Source of the DNA: Varroa destructor
Taxonomy: Eukaryota; Arthropoda; Arachnida; Mesostigmata; Varroidae
Assembly (NCBI RefSeq): GCF_002443255.2
Contig: NW_019211455.1
Location: 9,333,959-9,397,958 of the forward strand
DNA: 64,000 nucleotides
Direction of reading: 5' to 3'
The notes under the pieces were generated by a model. It was not told the origin of the DNA. It saw only the letters and a program-made list of their open reading frames with translations, and made no database searches. Both the position numbers and the translations under genes were made by a program. Below are positions 54,850 to 64,000 of the stretch, in pieces. How positions within the stretch are numbered: the stretch's first letter is position 1; each line of letters starts with the position of its first letter.

Positions 54850-57765
54850 GAACATAACGTAACAGATGGCAAGACTTATGCCTCGCTATATGTTGCGCGA
54901 GTAAATATGACATAATTAAATTATACGCAAAGGAAAAAGGAAAGAACAGCAAACTGTAATCCATAGATATTCGTTCCGAATACAATTATTAAAAACAATC
55001 CTTTCGTTATTCTCTCTTTACAACAACAACCGTAATAATAAGAAGAAATTTTGCTTTAATGCTGACCTGCCGTAGTGGATATCGCCATAACGACACGAAC
55101 GACCACGGTTTATCACTGATAACAACGAACAGTGAGCTAGCTAGCTATCTAACTAACACGGTCATGCTATCGATACGGAAACATGTCTGATGATTCGGGG
55201 CACAGGAGACGTCTGATCGCTTTCAGCGCGGCGAGATCAACAACAACGCAGAGCAAGAACAACGTAAAAAACCGCAAAACTGCCGAATAAATATTATTGC
55301 CGAGTTGCTGTAGCCTCTCACGCGCCAAAGCAGACTGAAGAATTGTACGCGCGTACCTGCCCGCCAGAAGGACATTAATGTATCGTAATTATAGCAATAG
55401 TAACTATACCTATAGAGCAGGCAACGGTACGCAGCGTCAGAACGATTAAGGATAAAGACCACTTAGATCACCTGTCACTGTACAATAGAGTTCGGGCAAG
55501 AGAGAAAAACGAGCTAAGCAGAAAGCATCTGACGTAGAGAAACCGAACGTCCAAATAGCCACTAGATATTCATACCAATACTTCTCGTCATAATGGGACG
55601 AAATCGTAAACCGAAAAAACGAGAGGGTAAAAGGGAAATAGAGTGGGAGGGGGCGAGATGAGCGAATCCTCCATCTGACTCGGCCACAGATAGAGAACGT
55701 AAGGCATATTACTGCTAACAACAATAACATAACTACTATATTTCAGTCGTTAAAGAGATCAGATGAATGATTTCGATGTAACGGAATATAATTTGGGCGT
55801 GCAAATCATTGGCGCTGCACTTACCTCGAGAGTCGTGCCTGAAATAGGCAAGACTGCGAGCGATGGAAACTAGACGACCCTCAAAACCCTTACCCCGGGT
55901 AAAAATACAATATGACATATTATATATATTTAGAGAGGGAGAGAAAGAGAGAGATAGATCATTGAGCATAACTTAAAATAAGTTGTTGTTGTTGTTCGAT
56001 GCAAACAAAGAGATAACTTCGTAGCAGGTCAAACCTAGCAACGGTAGCCCACTGAAACTATTCGAATTTAGAGGCGGCATTTGAATATGCAAACTCCATT
56101 ATAGTGCGTATTGTCGAAGGAGTTGTCGAACGCAGACTGGGCATTACGTAGAGAAAAAATCTGCCGTGACCATGTTCACAGTACGTGATTAATGCAAAAG
56201 AAACCAAACACTTACATATATATTTTAAAACAAATGATGTATTCAAAGGAAATCTAATAAGGCGCAAACTTCTGGCTCGTTCATAACAACGCCAAATAGA
56301 AATAACATTGAATTTTACCGTTAGCAGCCAAAGCCGACCTGCGGGCACTGTCCCCGTTCAATATGAATGGATAGACTCGACAAGATTTTTAAAGCAAGCA
56401 TTTTGTTAATAAGCCCAATGTGCAGGTCAGATTCGGTGTCCTTCAAAGGACGTCTCCACGTTACCAACGCCCAAATTACTACGAAATGACAGTAGTCTCC
56501 TGAAAGTCACTGCGATCGTCAGATATTCATTCAGTGACAAGGGACAAGCAGCCAAACACAGCACTCCCAACATCTTCTGTCCCTTGAATCATAATTTGCC
56601 CCCTTAGCCGTATTTCTATCTCAGAAGACAACATAAAGAAGACGCTAGCTATCGATAATGAAATAAGCGCCTAAACATGTATATGCTTAGAATAAGCAGC
56701 AGAATACCAGACAAAGATAGCTGTTAAACCTACATACGTAAGCTACCGCACACAATTAGTATGTACAGCCACCATTGAGGCTACTAAAAATGTCTAAGAA
56801 GAAAAAGCAACAACCTAACGGTTCATACACGAAATACGAGTGATACTACGACCCTCATTTTTCGTACATTTTTTCGGTATATCGTTCTGGGCCCTTTACC
56901 TTTAAAACCTCTCCAATACGGTGTTAACAGATCAGACTTAAAGCGAAAAAAAAAAAAAAGGTAAGTAACTAACGGCTGAAGTAACATGGAAGAACAGATA
57001 AAACATGGAGACCAAGAACTTCAGAAGTAAATATGCTAACACACAACGAAGGACAAACTTTATTTTTAGCTACTATGTTGATGCGATATATGACAAGGGA
57101 AAACATAGAGCTATACATATTGGCCACATCTACGATAGTATAAAACCTAGTACGGAATAAATTGTCACCAACCAGATAAGGACAAGAGTTCTATGAAATA
57201 TTTATCAGTTCCTACCTACTAACCCTAAGGGCAAGCCGCTTGGCAGGAATATATTGCCCTTAACAACGTGCACAAGTGTATTGCAAAATATGTGCATTTC
57301 ACTCTGTTCATTAATCTCTCCATAGGTTTTTGGCTGCCGAATATATATATCAACCAGATATGGAGATTGACAAGCAGTGTCAGATTGACGACCAGTTAAT
57401 GTAGAAGAGCTCTATATATTTGTCGTTTGGACGTTTTTCTAGCTTTTATAGAAGGTAAAAGCGGCATTTAGAAATGACGAGAAAGTGGGCTTTTGGAGCT
57501 GTCTAATGAACTCAACAGTAGAACCTCACTTAATAAGAATGAACGCTTTGTAAATGCACCCCAAGGTGTAGGACATCGTGAGAATGACATGGTTGACAAT
57601 AATAATCGACATGAGCAAAATGCTGGCTGCATTTTTAAAACAGACAAAAATCTCTTCCCATCTTTACGTCATCTTAACGCTAAGCTACAAACGATAGTGA
57701 AGAAATCTAAAAAAAAACATGGTGATATTAAATGTCCAACATATTTCTACTTCTTATCAACCATG

Positions 57766-57767
<2 letters not shown>

Positions 57768-57798
<31 letters not shown>
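57768..57798. repeat. (TA)n microsatellite
   Basis: About 15 uninterrupted TA units. Its Tyr-Ile coding appearance inflates an open stretch at 57493-57963 that is not a gene. Confidence 0.95.
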
Positions 57799-57802
<4 letters not shown>

Positions 57803-60161
57803 TTTTTATAAACATATATAAAATACATAAGCTTTTCATTGCGATCTTCATCACAGAACGCGTCACAACGTTAAACAACATCAGCGATTCAATAATCATA
57901 AAGAAACTAGGATGCCAAGATGTTCTTGTAATCATGACGCCGGCAAATGTCTATAAAAGCTGAATAGATAACAGGATAAGTAGACAGCGGACAGTAATTA
58001 CATATATAATAACATTTTGCAAACGATACTGTTCATTCTGTGATCCGCGCTAGGGACTTACAACTAATTTAACGTAAACGCTACGCGTTTAGAGCGAAAA
58101 ATATACAAAACTGTCATGCTGGCTCTCCGTTCATCGAGGCAAGCGAAACGATCATTAACAACTTCCCATTAGAAATGGGAAAATACGAGCATTCTAGTAG
58201 ACAAACGATATCCATCCTAGACGTATCTCTTTAATAGAAAACAACCGGAAATACTAACAGGGAACGAGAGATAGCCCGTACCGAATTCGAGTAACTATAC
58301 ACAGCTTAATAGTTCATATGCATACAAACACTTAGCGTAAACATCATACCGTAATGCATTATTTGATTGAAGCTCAAGTGACTGGACCCGCTTCGGTCTG
58401 AGTGCTTTTTTTTATATATATATATATATATTGTAGCCACTAGTAATACTGCTACTATTACATCTAGCGTACAATGTCATTTTCTAATCTAGAAAGAAAA
58501 GATACATCTCAAATATAATAACAAACAAAGAGGCTAATCATAACAACACTAGCGCCACCAGTAGCGTTTCGAAAAAATCATACTATGTACTAATGAAACG
58601 AATATGGTTAACGACAATAACATCACAACTAATACTATATATAATAACATATAGATGGAGTGATACGGATGGAATATTGTCAGTTGAACGGACTAAGCTG
58701 ATACTGATAGTGAAAGAACTGCGTTTATACTGACCGGGCCGGCAGAGGTCGCTGTTCGCGATGATGGCAGATTCGTATTAGAAGGACATCGGAAGGCCTC
58801 TTCGCTAAACCGTCGTAGTGATAACATTGACGCTTCATAACAAGCAATTACAAATAACGTTACGAAATTTATTACCACTATCCTAAATACTAAATTTGCT
58901 CCGGACTCGCAACCTGTTTAGCGTACTTTGTCGGCCATTGATGTGACTGGTCCGCGTCGTGGTGAGCCTGAAGGAAGTCCATAACGCCTTCCATATGCTA
59001 TCCACACTCGGCCTTTATGTAGGAATCGTAGAAGACTTCTGTGATACCGATAGCGGCAACAATTATTACATTAACAGATCTGTAATACCAATTAAGAATT
59101 GCTAAAGATAATATTAAAGAGGAGATTTGTCCTTCGAAAAAAAACGGAACGAGAGTAGTTATTATTGACTTGACACCACACAGTAACTCGGCAGGCGGCG
59201 AAAGTCGTTTACATAGAAAACGACACGAGTAGTAAACGTGAAGAATAAGGGAAATAACGCTGACAAAAACGTTCCCGTATTAGCGCCGTAGGTAACGTGT
59301 TTGCCTGCTAAAGTTAGGGGTAGGTGGTGGTCGAAGTTCGAATTCGGGCGTAGACACACTTCGTTTCCTGATAGGACGAGCCGTCTGGAGTAATGTCTAG
59401 CGGCTTAAGTACTGGGCATAGAGCGCAAAAAACGTAACGCTATAAGTGCTATAAAGAACAATGTAATTATGAAGTTATATTTTAATAGGACCACATGCTG
59501 TAGCTATAATGTTGGAAACCAGTACGGATGCGTTCGTTCTTGCCGTACGCGCGTGTCACTTTGAGGATCTGCTGTTTTAAGTTGCCTAACTATCGAAGAG
59601 GAGGACCTGCAGAGATTTTCTTTTTTTTTTACATTAACAAAAAACTGCCGAGTCAAGTTAATATAAATAATTGGCCATTTGGGAGGTTCCCGAGTAGAGT
59701 TAGACTTATGCCAAGCCTTGGCCAGTGTTACATTTGTATATCGTGAGTTTTCCCTGACCTCGTCTGTGTCCAAGGCTCAACCTCAACTTATGGCGCGGTT
59801 CATTCTGTTGACGTTGTGACACGTTGTTTTTAAGCAAGTTCCGTCTATTTCTTTATAAAATAAGTAGCATTTTTGGCCTCGTTATTCCATTAGCGTTCAT
59901 AAGTTCAAAGTTCCAAAATATTGCGGCAGCAATGGCGGCGACGTTCGAAGCAGACCAATACACGGCTGTGGGCCAATTCCTCTTCCCGGCCCGAGATGTT
60001 TGTTGGCTCGTTTACTTCATACTCCAATAATATTACAAATCCTGATAATAATAATAATAATAGTGTTAAGTGGTTACGATAACCCACACAAAAGGTCAAT
60101 GAAATTAGTTCGCAGATTTAAGGAAGTCAGTTAGAGGATAACCGACGAGCCGCAATGCTTG

Positions 60162-60162
<1 letters not shown>

Positions 60163-60257
<95 letters not shown>
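60163..60257. repeat. Long perfect (TG)n microsatellite
   Basis: About 47 uninterrupted TG units, the longest perfect tandem repeat in the window. It should be highly polymorphic and a potential Z-DNA former. Confidence 0.97.
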
Positions 60258-60259
<2 letters not shown>

Positions 60260-60838
60260 ATGTGTAAAATAAACACCTATGACAGATATATCTTGTAATT
60301 GTAAATACGTTGTCGTGCACAGACACAGATGACTGGTTACATTCGAAGACGATACACAGTTAGAACATAGTACATCATCTATAACATTACGTATTAGTTT
60401 GCTGGTGATTGATAGATAAGGGAGCGAACCATAACGTGGCTTGCCTTAATGGGGTGGGTGACACAGTTCGGACACACGAATGCTAGCTCGCTCATATATA
60501 AACAATAACACTCACTGACACAGGCGAACTCGCTCTTGATCGTCGGCCCTTCATCTCGTGTAAAGGTGTGATTTTAGGCTTAACAGCATGATCATGAATT
60601 TTTGGGTAAAGTGCAAGCCATTGATCTATTTTTTTTTTACTTCAGTTTGTCCCAACAAGCGCGACCTGTATCTAGAGACGTTGTGTTCTCTTGATCAAAA
60701 GTTCTACGTAAGGATGGCTTTATTTTGTTTCGCCAGCATCTGTTCGAGTTTCGACAAAACGTTTATATGCTTCCACTGTAGTCAAATTCTGCTATTTGAA
60801 CGAACATGAAGAGTCAATTATGCAGTTAGTGTGGCCGC

Positions 60839-60861
60839 TCATATATATATATATATATATA
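60839..60861. repeat. (AT)n microsatellite
   Basis: About 11 AT units in the 3' region. Confidence 0.9.
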
Positions 60862-63800
60862 TTATATATGACGCAATTCGTTCCATGTCTTGTACTTGTA
60901 AGATATATCCGTAGCCTTGTTCGCCGACCATATGCATTCTGTGTAGCGGCAAATTCGAGCTTAACAACAAGAATATGACAACAGTGAATATCTAGCTGCT
61001 CAGTATCTACTAATTATCAGCAATACGTATCTTCCTGCAAGTTTATTCTGTTCTGCCCTCCCATTAGATGCTCGATAAATCTCTATTGGTTAAAATTTCA
61101 TGTGAGCAGATATAGTTTTTTTTTTTTCGATTTCAATAAGTCTTCAATTTTCCCATCACTCAATTCAGATACAAGATGTAATAAATAGAATCGTCGTCTT
61201 ATCAGTGCTTTAGCTAATCTTTGGCTGAAAACAACGGTAGAGCTGGCTGACGGTAGTGGCAGTAATACGAGGATTACCGCTGTTATCAGTATAATGATAA
61301 GGCTAAGTGTTAGCAATAATAATAACAACAATCGTCTACTAATGCCAATGAACTGATGAATGCTAATTATGACGATAGGAAGGATATAGGAAAAAATTGT
61401 TTTCAATTATTTCCGCACTCAGCGTGATAGTATGTGGGAGAAATCGTAACATACTCGACTATGCCTACGAAGGTTCCACATTATTATTACATGATGGTTA
61501 TGAGTTGATACAAATAAGGTTGCTGCTATTATCCTGATAATCAATACTACTCTAACTCGAAGCTATGTATGAATATTTGCCAATAATCAAATATTTTATT
61601 GTGCGCGCTCATTATCACGACGCGTAAAAGCCGACGATATGATGCTAATAGTTACAATGCTAGAAACACAGTTTGTGTTGATTTGTGGGAGAGAGATTTG
61701 AAAATGCTGACCATAGCTTCGATCTCTTTTTGCTTGCGTGAATCGAATTATTTCGAAATACCAACTGATTCATGATTGTAAGGATTCAACAGACGGCTGG
61801 TATATGCCGACCTATAAATGATCAACATCTGAGAACACAAGTTGCAAGTCACACTTATTTGATCCAATAGCAACAATAGCGAAAACAACAATAACAGTTA
61901 CAAAAGCATATATGTATAGCGACGGTAATAACTCGAACGTGAAATAATAGAGAAAAGATTAAAAAAAAAAACGCGACGCGGACATCGATATCTATTTCCC
62001 TTGGAATCCGCATGATGGTGCAAGGTAACGAAACGAACAGAAAATGTCCTTTTTTTTTGGAAAGCTCACTAGGAAACAGACTATGCCGATATCGAATAAT
62101 TAAGAATAAGAAGCTGTTTATACGTGAAGTGACAAACAGTGAAGATCTATATGACCTAAAAGCCATCGTATAACAACATAAACACATACAACTTCAACAT
62201 ATAAGACCGACTGGCATTGATTTGATCAATTTTTAGCCGGCACTCGCGTGGCAACCTAATAAACCCGTGTCGAACGATACACGAACCACGTAACATCATG
62301 ATACATCTTGGAAGAAACAAAAACAATATTACAAGCCTAGAACAAGGACGAAACGATCGCTTTTATTGTAACGAATGAAACGAGAAAGGCACCGGTGTTC
62401 GACACTCAGGCACTGCCCCAACTTTCTCGTGATTACCATAACATAGCATAATATCGGGAACAAACACGACCGCAATTGTCCGTTTCAGATTAAAGTCAAC
62501 AAATAACAAAAATAATGAAGCTAAGATAATACGTGAAGATACACGTCACCTACTTGTAGCATTTACCAATTGCTAATATAAGGCGAACTCGAATACTTGA
62601 AAAGTAAGAAAGCCAAGAGTTATTAAACTCATCTATTAGCGACAGAAACATAAAGCTAGCTAAAGTCTATTTAACGCTATTACAATTCTCGTATGCCCTT
62701 CTATAAAAGTAGGAGAAACGTAAATAAACCTACCACCCGCCGAACAGCGCATTACAAACAAGAAAGCCCGCGATGTCACTGGATATGGCGAGAAGCCGTT
62801 GTTCGCAAAGGTCTTGTTTGTTTAGTTGTACTTCTGTTCTCCCGTATCAGCTAAAACAGCTTGAAACGCTCCGCTATAAGCTGAAGCGACCACTCACGTT
62901 CTCTATACTTGCGTATGCCAAGTAGGCGGATATGCAGACGAAACAAAGAAAACTAACTATCCGATATAAAAGCAGAATATAATGATACGCACGTTCATCG
63001 AAAATGATGACATTCGTAATGTAACACGGCATGATACACTAATGATATGGTATGGATTTGCACGTTGACGATGACGATTAATGCTTGTTATCATACTATA
63101 TATGCATCTACTGTGGAAATCTAGCACAGTGTGCGATACGGCCCGTCTTTTTAGATTTGTGCGGACGCATGGGTCCTGCCTACGACATCCAGCGTCCATG
63201 CGAGTCCGGTGTTGCGCGTCCCTATGTGAATACATTTATTGACAGAGCTGATTATCTCTATACCGAACTTTGCTTGTACTGATATAAAGCAAGAACAGCT
63301 TAATAATCATTGAATCGCACAGCTCTCTCCGTGGTGCCAAATACTGTTTTATCAATTTCTATCTACCTACTATTATTATATCTCTTAATCTAGCCACCAT
63401 TGTAACCTCTATATCAGTCTACTGATCTTATCAGTCAACTTCTTCCGTTACTTAGTTGTCTTCATTGTGTTTTTGTCTTGATACTGTATGGGTGTATACG
63501 TGTTATTTTGTTTGCGAAAAAGAAGATAGAAGAAAGCTCATGTTGTGGTTGACGTTCTTTACCTTAACTGCAACGACGTACATATATATACATATATATT
63601 GAACGAATTCCACATCTTTAATAACGATATCCTACCTTAATTAGCTATAGTGGCGCAGATGTCTCATGACATAAATTTGACTCTGATTTTTTTTACCCCT
63701 GGCACTTTGTGAAGTGGTGTTACTGCAGCGAATAGCTACCCATATGAAAGGCATACAAGAAGTCAGACATGATTGTCACTCTTAGAGGAATTGATCGCAT

Positions 63801-64000
63801 ACTAACGAGACGCAGTAGATTAGGTACATATAGATAAAGGCTAGTCTCTACTGCGAGCCCTGCTTTTGTGAATACGTTTTATTAAGTTATATTACAAGAT
63901 AATTTCACCCAACCAGGGAAAAGTGGTGTGCTAAGGATTTTTAGTGTGGTTATGTTGTAAATGGACGCACCTCGTACGGCTAACCAGCAGTTCGTCTCGT

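Larger units (their letters stand above)
54155..64000. other. Non-coding 3' region rich in microsatellites
   Basis: No gene recognised. The + strand stays A-rich and T-poor to about 63 kb, with many AAC/AAT runs. It holds TA, TG/CA and GA-rich repeats (listed separately where long). It may be a very long 3' UTR, an unannotated RNA, or intergenic DNA. Confidence 0.6.

Overview
This window holds the 3' two-thirds or so of one eukaryotic gene on the + strand: a voltage-gated calcium channel alpha-1 subunit of the Cav1 (L-type) class, orthologous to the arthropod gene called Ca-alpha1D in Drosophila. Evidence is direct: spliced exons encode, in order, domain I from S2 onward, the beta-subunit binding AID, domain II, an acidic II-III loop, domain III, domain IV, an EF-hand, an IQ calmodulin-binding motif and a long low-complexity cytoplasmic tail. 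The AT-rich composition, multi-kilobase introns, fly-like tail motifs and a short TTAGG telomere-type repeat suggest an arthropod. A mite or tick is a guess only. The N-terminus and segment IS1 lie upstream of base 1.

Layout. 1-5862 is intron or upstream sequence with no recognisable exon. 5863-9948 encodes the rest of domain I and the AID. 17324-27217 encodes the I-II loop and most of domain II. 34460-38765 encodes the end of IIS6 and the II-III loop. 39268-41223 encodes domain III S1-S4. A single 1892-base exon at 42379-44270 encodes everything from IIIS5 through domain IV to the IQ motif. Seven smaller exons or exon candidates between 44636 and 51071 encode the distal tail. All twenty exons join in one open frame of 2118 codons plus a stop. 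51072-64000 is probably 3' untranslated and intergenic sequence rich in microsatellites.

No second functional gene was found. A decayed mariner transposase lies in the 7.2-kb intron, and a 100-N assembly gap lies in the intron before the giant exon.

Points worth attention: a GC-AG intron in domain II and a likely second one in the II-III loop; an in-frame TAG followed at once by 172 further open codons; tandem splice donors 4 bases apart just after the IQ region, one of which would cut off the whole distal tail; a Gln-to-Asn change at a residue critical for dihydropyridine binding; and unusual residues around the domain I selectivity glutamate. I did not find a clearly new biological system.
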